From a virus, in IMG/VR virus record IMGVR_UViG_3300017593_000582, positions 1 through 61,126 of that record: a DNA stretch of 61,126 nt; one strand, written 5' to 3'. Shown in pieces: positions 16,902-26,000 of the stretch (position 1 is its first letter; the number at the start of each line of letters is the position of its first letter). Made by a program: the position numbers and the translations under genes. The notes beneath the pieces are model-generated. The model did no database searches. It was not told the DNA's origin and saw only the letters and a program-made list of their open reading frames with translations.

Positions 16902-19181
16902 TTAAACACCTCTCTTTATAACATTATTACTTTTTAAACCTTTTTCTCTAAAAGGAGCTGTGCCCCTACTTTCACTCTTTTTTCTTAATTGCTCTAATTT
17001 TGTAACAAATTCAGCCCGTGCTTTCTTGCTCTCTTCTCTTTGTTTTTCAAGGTTAGCAACAAGTTCTGCTCTTTTAATCTTCAACATTTCTTCATCAAAA
17101 GTAATTCCTGCCTGCCTGACTAATTGTTCAACTTGTTCTGTCCTTGCTTGTTCTTCAAGCAAGGCTTTTTGGGCTAATGTCTTTTCTATATTGGCTATTT
17201 CTTTTTCTATTTCTAAATTCTCAGTTACAGATGGAGCTTCTTCAGTCTGTAATAAAGCAGGGAAGGGTGGAATATTTCCTCTTTCCCATTCTCTTTGAAA
17301 TTCTTTTTGGTCCATATTAGCTATATCTCTTAAGGCTGCTATCATTTGCTCTGGTGCGCCTATCATTAAAAGTCTTTCAAGTAATTCTCCAAGAGGACCT
17401 GCTCTCATCCGCTTTACTACCTGTTTCCTATTAGACCAATCTAACTTTTTCAATAATTCCTCTACATCAATAGCTCCTTTTTCATATAAAGCTATTGCTT
17501 CTTCTCTTTCTTGAATTTTACTAATCGGCATGGTGCTACCACTTACCACCATTAACTTGGCTGGAACTATCATCTGAGTGCCACGAATAGGAATAGAAAA
17601 CTCCTCACCATCCTTTTCATAATTAATCCATCTATCTTCTGTATACCAATTCATTACATGGGAAAGATACATCCGTCCTCGTTCCCTAATCATCTTGGAG
17701 TAATTACGTATCTTCCCCCTTAACATAGTTGCGGCATGTTCTAAAAGGGCAGCAATAGCTTTATAAGCAATGACATCCCGCCCTGGGGTATGTGCTTGTT
17801 CTAGTTCAAATGTGCCTGCTACAAGGAAAAAGAACTCTTTATAAATTTCAAGAGCCTTTATTAAATCTGGAGAAATTTTGGGCGGCTCCATATATCTAAT
17901 GGCATTTGCTATGGCAGCATTAGTAGGATTGATAATACCTGGCCGATTAGTAAAAGCACTATTTGCCACTCCTGAATTTTTAGGATTTATAATTTTAATC
18001 CTGGAAAGTTTATCTTTTATTAGAGTAAACTGGCTTATAGTTTTATCCAATTCTAAATTTAATGCTTCTAATTGCTCAATATCGCTTTGCCCCCATGGAT
18101 TTACAGGGTCAGTAACGCTTTGTGTGAAACTAAAAGGAAATTTATCATAGAGATATGTTTTTTGGGCTTCTTCTTCAGGCAATTCAGGGTTAATAGAAGG
18201 ATTGGGTTTATCGTCAAGGACGAGTTCACCACCATTACATACCGTAACACAGCGGATAAAACCAGGGTATTTAGGCTTTAAAACAGATTGGTAAACTTCT
18301 ATTTCCTGTCCTTGTATTTTAGCAACAGTTAATTCTTTTTGCTCTACCATTGTGTAATCTTTAACCCAACACTCCACCACTAAACATTCATCGGATTCTC
18401 CTTTCCCTTTTCCACTGCTTCCATGAAGAAAATTTTTAACTACTCCAGCGAAAGTTGAAAAATATCCCCTTTCTTTACCTCCTTTACCTGTTTGAAGTTC
18501 CCTTCTATCATCGCCTAACTCTTTTAATATCTCATCATCAGGGCGTATTTTCTCGGCAAACTTCGGCCATCTCCTACGAGCCTCTCTAAGAGTTAGAGGA
18601 TAAAAATGAAGCACGGCCTCTGCTTTTTGTATATCTTTGCAATTAACAGGATAAAAACCAAAATAAAAAGGGTCTATTACCTCAACCTCTACCTCGCCTA
18701 AGCCAAATTCAAGGTCGGGATTAAAAATTACCTTTTCAATGCAACAGCCATAAGTCTCTCCATTTATTACAGATTTTTCCAAAACGCTCTGTTGTTCTTG
18801 GTCAATCCACCAAAACTCAGCCGTTCTTAATAATTTCTCGTATATATCATCCTGCCCTTCTGGAGGTTCACCAACACGCCTTACATTAAAGGTAGGATTA
18901 TTGTCTGTTAATAAATTGACTGTGCGTTGTCTGTGTGCATGGATTAAATTTACTGAAACAAGAGGGATTGTTGAGGATTTTCTTTTCCAGTGTTTATTTT
19001 TAGTTAACTCATAATTTCTTTTCCACTTGGATGGTAATCCAAGATTTTCTTTATCTTTAAGAATTTCATAAAGAATTTCAAAGACTTTACGCCCTACATC
19101 AGGATGCCCTTCAGGTGGTAACAATTCAGTTGTCAGCTTTTCTTTGGTTTCTACTGTTTCTTTCCTTTCTTCTTCTGACAT
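16902..19181 (-). CDS. Portal protein, 759 aa
   Basis: Size and layout fit podophage portals of the P22 type: an N-terminal region with the segment VNLIHAHRQRTVNLLTDNNP, a wing domain, the stretch DPVNPWGQSDIEQLEALNLELDKTISQFT and a long coiled-coil C-terminus (about 670-750) typical of portal barrels. Downstream of terminase and upstream of scaffold and capsid. Its start overlaps the zinc-finger gene by 31 bp. Confidence 0.85.
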   Translation of the reverse strand: MSEEERKETVETKEKLTTELLPPEGHPDVGRKVFEILYEILKDKENLGLPSKWKRNYELTKNKHWKRKSSTIPLVSVNLIHAHRQRTVNLLTDNNPTFNVRRVGEPPEGQDDIYEKLLRTAEFWWIDQEQQSVLEKSVINGETYGCCIEKVIFNPDLEFGLGEVEVEVIDPFYFGFYPVNCKDIQKAEAVLHFYPLTLREARRRWPKFAEKIRPDDEILKELGDDRRELQTGKGGKERGYFSTFAGVVKNFLHGSSGKGKGESDECLVVECWVKDYTMVEQKELTVAKIQGQEIEVYQSVLKPKYPGFIRCVTVCNGGELVLDDKPNPSINPELPEEEAQKTYLYDKFPFSFTQSVTDPVNPWGQSDIEQLEALNLELDKTISQFTLIKDKLSRIKIINPKNSGVANSAFTNRPGIINPTNAAIANAIRYMEPPKISPDLIKALEIYKEFFFLVAGTFELEQAHTPGRDVIAYKAIAALLEHAATMLRGKIRNYSKMIRERGRMYLSHVMNWYTEDRWINYEKDGEEFSIPIRGTQMIVPAKLMVVSGSTMPISKIQEREEAIALYEKGAIDVEELLKKLDWSNRKQVVKRMRAGPLGELLERLLMIGAPEQMIAALRDIANMDQKEFQREWERGNIPPFPALLQTEEAPSVTENLEIEKEIANIEKTLAQKALLEEQARTEQVEQLVRQAGITFDEEMLKIKRAELVANLEKQREESKKARAEFVTKLEQLRKKSESRGTAPFREKGLKSNNVIKRGV

Positions 19182-19636
19182 TTTTTACCTTTCTTTTTCT
19201 TTTCCCATGACTTCCTTGCTTTAAGAAGAGAATGAGTGCTCATGTGTCCTCCAAGAGCAAAACGAGAGGAAAATTCCTTTCCGCATACAGGACATTTATA
19301 CATCTTAACTTCTGTTACTTCTTTCTCTTGAGTTGTTTCCTTTTTATCTGTTTCTGTTACTTTTTTCTCTTCTACCTTTGCCTCTTCCTTTTTTTCTACC
19401 TTAATATATCCTTCTGGCGTTAAAACTTTATCAGGATGCAGGAAGGGAATTTTACGACAATAAGGGCATAAAAGAGGGTTGTCCTTACTTCCATAAACAC
19501 TGCTGGGATGAAATGGAGGTGGAAACCCATGAGCAGGGTCTTTACTAAGAAACATACTGCCCTTTAAAGGCAGTCTTAAATCTTCGGGATTAAATAGACC
19601 TATAGTTTGACGACAAATTTCGCAAATAAGCTTCAC
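19151..19636 (-). CDS. Zinc-ribbon plus C2H2 zinc-finger protein, 161 aa
   Basis: The N-terminus has CEICRQTIG paired with CPYC about 50 residues on. After a Lys/Glu linker, residues about 113-135 are a classical C2H2 finger (YKCPVCGKEFSSRFALGGH then H four residues on: C-x2-C-x12-H-x3-H). The C-terminus is strongly basic. It overlaps the portal start by 31 bp. A nucleic-acid-binding role in packaging or head assembly is plausible from fold and position only. Confidence 0.75.
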   Translation of the reverse strand: MKLICEICRQTIGLFNPEDLRLPLKGSMFLSKDPAHGFPPPFHPSSVYGSKDNPLLCPYCRKIPFLHPDKVLTPEGYIKVEKKEEAKVEEKKVTETDKKETTQEKEVTEVKMYKCPVCGKEFSSRFALGGHMSTHSLLKARKSWEKKKKGKKCQKKKGKKQ

Positions 19637-19663
19637 TTAGCTCCTTTGCGTTTGCCTATTTTA

Positions 19664-19692
19664 AGTATAAAAAACTTCAAACAAAAAGTCAA
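19664..19692 (-). promoter_or_regulatory. Promoter for zinc-finger/portal genes
   Basis: Minus strand: TTGACT (19687-19692), 17-bp spacer, TATACT (19664-19669). It overlaps the end of the membrane-protein gene upstream and would start about 30 bp before the zinc-finger ATG. Confidence 0.65.
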
Positions 19693-19922
19693 GATTTAAT
19701 GGTGCTTTCCCTTCTTTCTATTTCTTCTTCCTCCTCTAATGCCTCTTGAAAGGGGTCTTTTTCCTCTATTTCAACTTCCTTTGTAGTAGGAGTAACTAAA
19801 GTTTGCAGTGGTAGGTTTGCCGAATTTCTGCCAAGTGCATAACCAATTAAAAGAAATACAAGGGCTATAAAAAGAGATAGTCCTATTAAAATACCTATAT
19901 CAAACAGCTCAAACTTTACCAT
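19689..19922 (-). CDS. Small membrane protein with acidic tail, 77 aa
   Basis: The ATG at 19922 is chosen because AAAGGAGGTG precedes it; an in-frame start 84 bp upstream lacks such a site. One membrane helix is clear (GILIGLSLFIALVFLLIGYAL), followed by a Pro/Thr linker and a very acidic C-terminus. Between the large terminase and portal genes. Function unknown. Confidence 0.65.
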   Translation of the reverse strand: MVKFELFDIGILIGLSLFIALVFLLIGYALGRNSANLPLQTLVTPTTKEVEIEEKDPFQEALEEEEEIERRESTIKS

Positions 19923-20038
19923 TCCTATTTCACCTCCTTTTATTTTAACGGCAAGGGCATACTGAATAATAAGCCTACCATCAGGCAGACAGGCAAACGC
20001 ATACATTTTTTATTTTCAGCATACCCTTACCTTTGCCT

Positions 20039-21559
20039 CTATCTTTCTCTTATTGTTCTAACCAAATCTGGAGCGTATTCTTCTTCCTCATTATCAAAAA
20101 ACCACTCATCAATCCCTAAATCTTTTATAGCTAACCTTTGCTCTACAGTAGCATACCCTTCATAGTCATCTTCTCTTTCATGCCCTTTCTCTAACATCTC
20201 TATCCTTCTGTCATGATAAGACTTCTCTTCTTCTGGTGTTACCATCGCAATGGGGTGTGCCATACAAATAAGACACGCTGCATCGTAGCAGTGGTCTTCC
20301 TGTCCACCTTCTATATCTTCAGGGTCATCCTCGCTTACACACAACGCTGGAATAGTTCTGATAAAGTGCCTACAATTTTCATAAACCAATAACATCGGCG
20401 GTGCATCATCCAATATCCTTAACCTTTCTCTAAACTGTCTAATTTTAAGCTTTCTATTAGGATCTCCAGCAGTAAGATAAATTCCATGCTCAGCAAAAAT
20501 TTCAGCAGTAGAAGGCCCCTGCCCTCCACCTTTATAATCTGGCTTTTTATTAAAGCAATCAGGTCCTGCTAACCGAATTATCTCTCGCCCCCAAATACCC
20601 ATCTTTTTCTCACGCTCAATAACCCCCTGGGCTATTTCAGAGTCTGTTAATCTTAATCCTGTATTTGGTGCTTCTCCACATCCATACCATTCCGCAAAAA
20701 GATATATCCTTCCATCTCCATCAACCCACCACCACTGCCATGCAAAAGGAGCACCAAACCCCCAGTCAAAAGTTGAATATAAAGGAGCACCCCTAGGAAT
20801 AGGCAGTGGCTTAATGACATGGTGCTCGTAACTAAAATTGAAAGCTTGGCCTACAAAAACATCCCAATCCCCTTCTAACCAAGCTCTCCTAAGTGCAGGG
20901 TCTTTAATGGCTCTTAAACGATTAACATACTTAGGGTCTTTTTCGCAAAGAATTTTATTATCCTCTAACTTAGAAAAAATAAAGACTTTGCTCTCACCAT
21001 CCTTATCATAAGTAACTCGCCCATAAGGGGCTACCTCCACAAACATCGTCTTAATAATATTTGAACCAGGCCCACCAGGATTACCAGTAAGAAACATATG
21101 ACATGGCACGCCGTGTGGCGACCTTAAACACGCCTTCAACTTATCAATCATTTGATAAAGAAAAGGAAAGTTTTGAGCCTCATCAATAGATATTTCTGTG
21201 TATTGTTGCCCTTGAAAACTATCTACCATTTCCAAGTGAGTTACCGCTGTCATTGTAACTAAAGCCCCATTACGAAACCTAATAAAATTGGTTTGATGGT
21301 CTCCTCCCGTTCTCTCAGCAGGTAATCCCTGACTAATTAACTCATCAATCCTTCTTCTTAACTCACCAAAATCTTTGAACTTCCTTCTTATAATTAACCC
21401 ATTCCATGCCTTACCATACCTCTGAGCACCTAATAAATGCCTTCCTAATAAACAATCAGACTTACCACCACCCCTAGTCCCACCAAAGAAAATTAAATCA
21501 CACGGACAGGTAGCGGCAGCAGTTTGAGGACCTGGTTGAGGTCTCCAAAAAACCTTCAT
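20039..21559 (-). CDS. terL: Terminase large subunit, 506 aa
   Basis: The N-terminal ATPase shows Walker A FGGTRGGGKSD (residues about 26-35) and Walker B EISIDEAQ (about 142-149), followed by the coupling motif FLTGNPGG. The C-terminal RNase H-like nuclease domain begins near YSTFDWGFGAP, with an acidic residue in that strand and others near DHCYDA. It packages DNA into the prohead. Downstream of the small-subunit candidate and upstream of portal, the normal order. Confidence 0.95.
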   Translation of the reverse strand: MKVFWRPQPGPQTAAATCPCDLIFFGGTRGGGKSDCLLGRHLLGAQRYGKAWNGLIIRRKFKDFGELRRRIDELISQGLPAERTGGDHQTNFIRFRNGALVTMTAVTHLEMVDSFQGQQYTEISIDEAQNFPFLYQMIDKLKACLRSPHGVPCHMFLTGNPGGPGSNIIKTMFVEVAPYGRVTYDKDGESKVFIFSKLEDNKILCEKDPKYVNRLRAIKDPALRRAWLEGDWDVFVGQAFNFSYEHHVIKPLPIPRGAPLYSTFDWGFGAPFAWQWWWVDGDGRIYLFAEWYGCGEAPNTGLRLTDSEIAQGVIEREKKMGIWGREIIRLAGPDCFNKKPDYKGGGQGPSTAEIFAEHGIYLTAGDPNRKLKIRQFRERLRILDDAPPMLLVYENCRHFIRTIPALCVSEDDPEDIEGGQEDHCYDAACLICMAHPIAMVTPEEEKSYHDRRIEMLEKGHEREDDYEGYATVEQRLAIKDLGIDEWFFDNEEEEYAPDLVRTIRER

Positions 21560-21561
21560 TG

Positions 21562-21777
21562 TTACCTCCTAGCTTTTACAATAGGAGTTACAAATCCGCA
21601 CTTCATACATTTAAAAAACTCAACAGGCAATAACTCTTTCATTCCTGTTCTAGATAAAACAGCAGGCACTTTCTTTAAATAATAAATCGTTGTAAATTCC
21701 TCTCCTTTACATTTAGGGCATTGAAAGTTCTTAAGCTCGTTTAAATTTACATGAGCCTGTTTGGGATGATTATTCAT
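21562..21777 (-). CDS. Small zinc-ribbon protein, 71 aa
   Basis: Two CxxC knuckles, FQCPKCKGEEFTTIYYL and FKCMKCGFVTPI, about 35 residues apart make a complete zinc ribbon. It overlaps the previous gene by 8 bp and abuts the large terminase start. Probably a nucleic-acid-binding helper; role unknown. Confidence 0.7.
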   Translation of the reverse strand: MNNHPKQAHVNLNELKNFQCPKCKGEEFTTIYYLKKVPAVLSRTGMKELLPVEFFKCMKCGFVTPIVKARR

Positions 21778-22180
21778 GTAAGCCTCCTTGTTTAAAATAA
21801 AAAAATTTTGTGGGAGTGGGAACTTTAGATACTATATAACGCCTCCGTCCCATTTTTTTCTGGGTGCGCAGCAGGCTTTTTATCTCACTGATTTTAATAA
21901 AGCAGGGATAAAGCAGAGCTGGTAGTGTCTCATCATAGCAATCTCTGGAATACTTCAGCGCATCAAAAAGGCGGGGAATGCAGAGCTGATGCAGGTTTTC
22001 AGGAATTTTATGCTGAATTTGAAAGGGTTTGTAAATTTGACATAATGGAACAATATCCGACATAGGCCATTTTCCTTGGTTTTTCCGCCTATTCATTCTT
22101 GCATAGAGGTAGGAGTTTTTTTGGAGAATGGCCATTTTTTTGTGTGGATTTGTGTTTCTCACTTCTATTTTCACTGCCAC
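21770..22180 (-). CDS. Hypothetical basic protein overlapping the small terminase gene
   Basis: An open frame with a GTG start at 22180 overlaps the 3' end of the upstream gene by 92 bp; internal ATGs at 22135, 22099 and 22063 are possible starts and none has a good ribosome site. The protein is Lys/Arg/Pro-rich with several Cys and no recognisable domain. It links the two flanking genes by short overlap, which argues it is real, but this is one of the weaker coding calls here. Confidence 0.4.
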   Translation of the reverse strand: MAVKIEVRNTNPHKKMAILQKNSYLYARMNRRKNQGKWPMSDIVPLCQIYKPFQIQHKIPENLHQLCIPRLFDALKYSRDCYDETLPALLYPCFIKISEIKSLLRTQKKMGRRRYIVSKVPTPTKFFYFKQGGLHE

Positions 22181-22586
22181 AATAACTACAACTCATTTCC
22201 TTGCTTTCACTCTCTAACTTTCTCTCAGCTACATTAGAAAGGTCATTTTCATGGTCATTGTCTTGCATAGCCAACTTTCTCTTTTCTCTCTGTCTCTGAG
22301 CTTCTAAAACCTGTGCCTCCCATTCTGCAATGGTTTGGGGTTGAGGTGGAGCATCGGCCATGAGGTGGATGGGATGTTCTGAGTCACCACGAAGGGTTAA
22401 ACCAGGTTCATACACTCCACATACACGGAGACTGAGCTCTAACGCTTTCAACGCTGCTACATACTTTTTCTGCTTCATTGCTTCGCGGTATATTTTAAGT
22501 AACTTCCTGACTGCACTTTTCTTTGTGACCTTTGCGACAGCAATCTCTTTTTCAAGTTTTTCTTCTTCTGCTGAGTTCCCAGCCAT
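22089..22586 (-). CDS. Terminase small subunit candidate, 165 aa
   Basis: Residues about 10-60 (ILKIYREAMKQKKYVAALKALEL-like helices around LLKIYREAMKQKKY) resemble the helical repeat found in phage small terminases, followed by DSEHPIHLMADAPPQPQTIAEWE. A C-terminal CSYCGSENRSEKH segment may hold a metal knuckle. First gene of the leftward late block. The ribosome site before the ATG is poor (AGTAGG touching the start), and an AT-rich stretch resembling a -10 box lies just upstream, so it may be nearly leaderless. Confidence 0.6.
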   Translation of the reverse strand: MAGNSAEEEKLEKEIAVAKVTKKSAVRKLLKIYREAMKQKKYVAALKALELSLRVCGVYEPGLTLRGDSEHPIHLMADAPPQPQTIAEWEAQVLEAQRQREKRKLAMQDNDHENDLSNVAERKLESESKEMSCSYCGSENRSEKHKSTQKNGHSPKKLLPLCKNE

Positions 22587-22790
22587 CCTACTATAATATA
22601 TATAATAAAATATCTAATATGCAAGAGGATACTAATAAAAATAGCCTCATATTTCAATTCTAAGCACAGTTTCAACACAAAGACATATAAAGTATTGCGT
22701 TGCAGTTTTAATCAAGCCTACAAGTTAAATACGTGCGAGTTTTATTAAAAGGCTTGTTTGGTGTGGGTTTCAAGGAAATTAAAAAGAGGC

Positions 22791-22819
22791 TTGACAAAAA
22801 AATTTAGTTTTGGTAAGAT
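22791..22819 (+). promoter_or_regulatory. Early rightward promoter
   Basis: TTGACA (22791-22796), 17-bp spacer, TAAGAT (22814-22819). It would start transcription at about 22826, just before a perfect AGGAGGTGAT ribosome site. The rest of the 22587-22790 gap between the divergent blocks is AT-rich; I see no second strong promoter there, only a weak leftward TTGATT...TTTATA pair. Confidence 0.8.
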
Positions 22820-22846
22820 TAGGGTATCATGGGAGGAGGTGATAAA

Positions 22847-23374
22847 ATGAAGATTTGGAGGAGTGTAAAAATAGAAGAGCTCCTCCAAATTATGCTCATA
22901 GGAAAGGTCATCCCTCGGCCTTTCCGTCCTACTTCTGATTCTGACTGTCCTTATGACTCTTGCTCTTTCTGGTTTACTTCTGCAGTCGTTCTTAAATATG
23001 CTGATGCTATTGTAGAAGCGGAAGTGGATGCTGAAAAAGTGCAATTTGGCAAGATGCGGTTTTCTCATGTGGAAGATTGGCCTCATGCGGAAATCTATCG
23101 TGAGTATGAGATTGAAGAGGCATACATTACAGATGAGGTCAAGCCGCTTCACATTTGGATTTCTGAAGACTTGCTGGGGAATTTCAACATTTGGGACTTG
23201 GATATTGATGAATGCGAAAGCGAATATGGATTTAATCCTTGGGAGCTGGATGAGAATGAGTTGAAACAAAAACTCTCCCAGTTTCCCAAATTCTCTCCTT
23301 TCATGCCTGAAAAGCCATTTATGCCTTTGGTTGATGCGGCAAGGGTTGTAAAAGAAAAAATATATAGGAGGTGA
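22847..23374 (+). CDS. Hypothetical early protein, 175 aa
   Basis: First gene of the rightward block. The ATG at 22847 follows GGAGGAGGTGAT ideally; the ATG at 22829 would lie almost at the transcript 5' end and is rejected. The protein is acidic, Trp/Tyr/Pro-rich (RPFRPTSDSDCPYDSC, NIWDLDIDECESEYGFNPW) and has no domain I recognise. First-transcribed phage genes often encode host-takeover factors, but nothing in the sequence proves this. Confidence 0.7.
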   Translation: MKIWRSVKIEELLQIMLIGKVIPRPFRPTSDSDCPYDSCSFWFTSAVVLKYADAIVEAEVDAEKVQFGKMRFSHVEDWPHAEIYREYEIEEAYITDEVKPLHIWISEDLLGNFNIWDLDIDECESEYGFNPWELDENELKQKLSQFPKFSPFMPEKPFMPLVDAARVVKEKIYRR

Positions 23375-23378
23375 TAAA

Positions 23379-23696
23379 GTGAAACTCATTCGGATTTCTA
23401 AGTATGATAATTCCCAATGTAATGGCCAATTTGTCTTCTTCTCACCTGATTTTAAAGAAATGCCTGTCAAGTGGTTTTTCCCTTATGAAGATGACTTTGA
23501 CTTAAAACTCTTTCTCAAAATGTATCCTGAATTGTCTGAAACTGATGTTGAAATTATTGCTCTTTCTCAATCTGATATTATTTTAGCCTGCGACTATTCT
23601 GAAATTGATGCTGTTCTAGTGGCTAACTCTGAGTTGGATTTCTGGGTCAATGATGCAAGGTTTGTGAAACATATAAAAGAACAATTAAGGAGGTAA
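23379..23696 (+). CDS. Hypothetical early protein, 105 aa
   Basis: GTG start after a strong AGGAGGTGATAAA. Acidic and aromatic (KWFFPYEDDFDLKLFLKM), no recognised domain. The same ribosome site pattern as its neighbours indicates one operon. Confidence 0.65.
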   Translation: MKLIRISKYDNSQCNGQFVFFSPDFKEMPVKWFFPYEDDFDLKLFLKMYPELSETDVEIIALSQSDIILACDYSEIDAVLVANSELDFWVNDARFVKHIKEQLRR

Positions 23697-23701
23697 GTAA
23701 A

Positions 23702-23923
23702 ATGAGTGGTGAAAAATACTTTATAATTAAAAAAGAGGGCATCCAAATACATTTATTTGCTGATGTGGATTTAGATGATGTAATATTAAACAGACAAGAA
23801 TTATACAAGGTTTTTAAGGAGGCGGGCTTTGAAATTAAAGAAACCCCAGCTGAGCCTCCTTATGAGAGTTTTGTCAAATCTTATACGGTGACTGTGACTG
23901 CAGAAAGTAGAAGGGGGAGATAA
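23702..23923 (+). CDS. Hypothetical early protein, 73 aa
   Basis: Starts after AAGGAGGTAAGTAAA, 5 bp behind the previous gene. Short, mixed alpha/beta and acidic in the middle (FADVDLDDVILNRQELYKVF), with a basic ESRRGR end. No family recognised. Confidence 0.6.
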   Translation: MSGEKYFIIKKEGIQIHLFADVDLDDVILNRQELYKVFKEAGFEIKETPAEPPYESFVKSYTVTVTAESRRGR

Positions 23924-23924
23924 A

Positions 23925-24368
23925 ATGAGAGTAATAAAAGCCTCTGAGGTTGTCAAACTTAAACTTCAAGGGCTAAGCTTTAAGGAAATAGGTCGCTCTC
24001 TCAACATACACAAAGGGACGGCTTATCGTCTTTATAAAAAAGGCTTAACCGACTCAGGATATTCAGAACGGGTCGGTAATAAGCCTCGTCGTCATTATAG
24101 AGTATTCTGCCCGATTTGGCAAAAAGATAAAGAATGGGCAGAGGTTCTTTATGTTCGCCTGCCTCGGTTTTTGTCCAGATTTATTTCTCCAAGCTCTGAG
24201 GAATTTCAAGACGTCTACGACTATTGTCTTAACTTTGCTTATACTACTCCACAACTTTTAACAGCACGCAATCCTGTTGCGTATTTTTGGGGTTGCGTGC
24301 GTAAAAGGGCATGTGGAGTTTTTGTTAATGATATTAAAAGAAAGGAGGTAGAGAGAGATGTTGATTGA
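23925..24368 (+). CDS. Helix-turn-helix DNA-binding protein, 147 aa
   Basis: Residues about 6-40 (ASEVVKLKLQGLSFKEIGRSLNIHKGTAYRLYKKG) form a clear HTH of the resolvase/sigma-region-4 style, in which LSFKEIGRSLNIHKGTAYRL is the recognition unit. The remaining 100 residues are unassigned. Likely a transcription regulator of the early block. Its end overlaps the next start by 11 bp. Confidence 0.7.
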   Translation: MRVIKASEVVKLKLQGLSFKEIGRSLNIHKGTAYRLYKKGLTDSGYSERVGNKPRRHYRVFCPIWQKDKEWAEVLYVRLPRFLSRFISPSSEEFQDVYDYCLNFAYTTPQLLTARNPVAYFWGCVRKRACGVFVNDIKRKEVERDVD

Positions 24369-25026
24369 AAGAATTACTAACTCAGAGGAGTATAGGAAGG
24401 CAAGAAGCGAACTAAAGGAAGCAGCGGCGGTAGCGGGGTGGAAGCGGATTAAAGAAGATTTTGGGATTGAGAATAAAAGAAAGCGGTTCTTTAATGTAGT
24501 TGAATGTAATTTAAATGCTCCGCTATTTTTAAAGAGGGAAACAGAACGCTGGTTGTATTTTGACATTATCACTCGCAGAGCCTGTAGGTGTTTGCCTCAA
24601 CTGAAGATTGAAAAAGTCATTTATACTGAGGTGAGAAGCGGACTATTACGAAGCCCTGTTTATATTTCTATTCAAAATGAAATGGCAATGAGAGGAGCTA
24701 AATTCTTCAATGGGAATTTTGATGTTTGTAACACGACGCAAATTCTCATTGCGAAGCAGAATAAGCCTATCAATCTGAATACAGCATTGAAATTCATTCT
24801 TATTGGTGGATATTCAGGAAAAGACACATGGGCAGGTGCTTGGGCTGAAAGCTATTTGACAGCAAACAATGCATTATATAAGCAAAAATTCACTGCATCG
24901 TCTTTGACGGGCAATCACTGGGAAGATTTTTATCTTGTTATTACTCCAATTGATACCAAAGCGGAAATTAGACATATCTGCCACGGGAAAAAGATATTAC
25001 GCTGGGATACCACATTTTATTTTTAA
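24358..25026 (+). CDS. Hypothetical protein, 222 aa
   Basis: Starts inside the previous gene after AAGGAGGTAGAGAG. Begins with a basic, helical N-terminus and has no domain I recognise. The strong ribosome site and coupling support it being real. Confidence 0.65.
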   Translation: MLIERITNSEEYRKARSELKEAAAVAGWKRIKEDFGIENKRKRFFNVVECNLNAPLFLKRETERWLYFDIITRRACRCLPQLKIEKVIYTEVRSGLLRSPVYISIQNEMAMRGAKFFNGNFDVCNTTQILIAKQNKPINLNTALKFILIGGYSGKDTWAGAWAESYLTANNALYKQKFTASSLTGNHWEDFYLVITPIDTKAEIRHICHGKKILRWDTTFYF

Positions 25027-25044
25027 AAAAAGGAGGAGGTTAAA

Positions 25045-25425
25045 ATGAAATTAATCAAAATGAAAAGAGGAGATAAATGTCTCTTAAAAAGAAAGATATG
25101 TTACGTAGAAACAGTCAATCGTTGGGTTGAGGTCTTTTATTTTGGCTCTTATGCAGAGCCATACTCAGCAACTTATACAAAAATGCCGCCATTGAAAAAA
25201 GAACGGTATTGTCAGGCCACATGGGCACCTTGTAAATATGCTTACACAAAAGACAACGCAGTATATTGCATGTTACCTTTACTTGCAAAAGACAAAAAAA
25301 TTCGTAAGTGCTTTCTTGCGTTGATAGAAGCTTCTAATCACAACAGAATCACAGCAACTGGCGGTGAAAGTTTGCGAAATATAAGAAGGGAATTCAATAA
25401 AATGATAAAGGAGGTGATGTCATGA
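25045..25425 (+). CDS. Hypothetical protein with cysteines, 126 aa
   Basis: Preceded by AGGAGGAGG. Basic, with Cys residues spread through YCQATWAPCKYAY and VYCMLPL. No domain recognised. Overlaps the next small gene by 4 bp. Confidence 0.6.
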   Translation: MKLIKMKRGDKCLLKRKICYVETVNRWVEVFYFGSYAEPYSATYTKMPPLKKERYCQATWAPCKYAYTKDNAVYCMLPLLAKDKKIRKCFLALIEASNHNRITATGGESLRNIRREFNKMIKEVMS

Positions 25426-25601
25426 CTATTATTTGTGCATGGTGCAAGCGTGTTTTGGGCACAAAGCAAGGCACGGGCACTGTTTATGTTATGTGCCCCG
25501 AATGCTTTGCAAAGCTACAAAATGAAATAGTCACTTTGCGTAGGCACTTAATTGGCGCTGAGCGGGTGACGGAGAAATTATTAAAGAAAGGAGGGAAGTA
25601 A
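25422..25601 (+). CDS. Small zinc-ribbon protein, 59 aa
   Basis: ATG at 25422 overlaps the previous stop (ATGTCATGA) and follows AAGGAGGTGATGTC. Two CxxC knuckles, ICAWCKRVLG and VMCPECFAKL, form a treble-clef or ribbon, followed by a helix. Ends one base before the next ATG. Confidence 0.7.
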   Translation: MTIICAWCKRVLGTKQGTGTVYVMCPECFAKLQNEIVTLRRHLIGAERVTEKLLKKGGK

Positions 25602-25602
25602 A

Positions 25603-25914
25603 ATGTTAGAAAAAAGTCTTAGAAACGCAAAAAGTAGGAGAATTTTAGAGAAAGGAACGTATGTATGTTTAGGTTGGTATGATTTTCCAAATGGCGCTAA
25701 GTGGTTAGCACGCTATCGGGGAAAGCTTTACTTAATTATTCATGACGGAACGGGTAATCAATTTTTTCACAGCCATGCACCCGAAGAAGTTTCTGAGGAA
25801 GAGGCAAAAAGGATTTTAGTAGAAACTTTTGAGGGAAGCGAATTAGAAGAAGCGCTAGAGGAACTGGATATTAAAATCAGCGATGAGGAAATAGACAAGC
25901 TGTTAGGTTTATAA
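25603..25914 (+). CDS. Hypothetical protein, 103 aa
   Basis: AGGAGGGAAGTAAA precedes the ATG. Beta-rich first half (GTYVCLGWYDFPNGAKWLARYRGKLYLI) and a very acidic helical C-terminus. Last gene before the first rightward terminator. No family recognised. Confidence 0.65.
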   Translation: MLEKSLRNAKSRRILEKGTYVCLGWYDFPNGAKWLARYRGKLYLIIHDGTGNQFFHSHAPEEVSEEEAKRILVETFEGSELEEALEELDIKISDEEIDKLLGL

Positions 25915-25943
25915 GCAATTTAAGCACTCACCCTAATTTAAAG

Positions 25944-25985
25944 GCTCGGTGTTCCTTACAGGAGCATCGGGCTTTTTTTATTTTG
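25944..25985 (+). terminator. Rho-independent terminator
   Basis: A 12-bp stem with G-U pairs, GCTCGGTGTTCC (25944-25955) with GGAGCATCGGGC (25961-25972), then TTTTTTTATTTT. It closes the first early gene set on the plus strand; genes beyond need readthrough or their own promoters (one is at 27545). Confidence 0.85.
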
Positions 25986-26000
25986 AAAGGAGGTTTGGAG

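Noticed and set aside
22745-23470. Long minus-strand open frame opposite the first early genes
   Set aside because: It is antisense to genes with strong ribosome sites, has no site of its own, and shows no protein-like domain.
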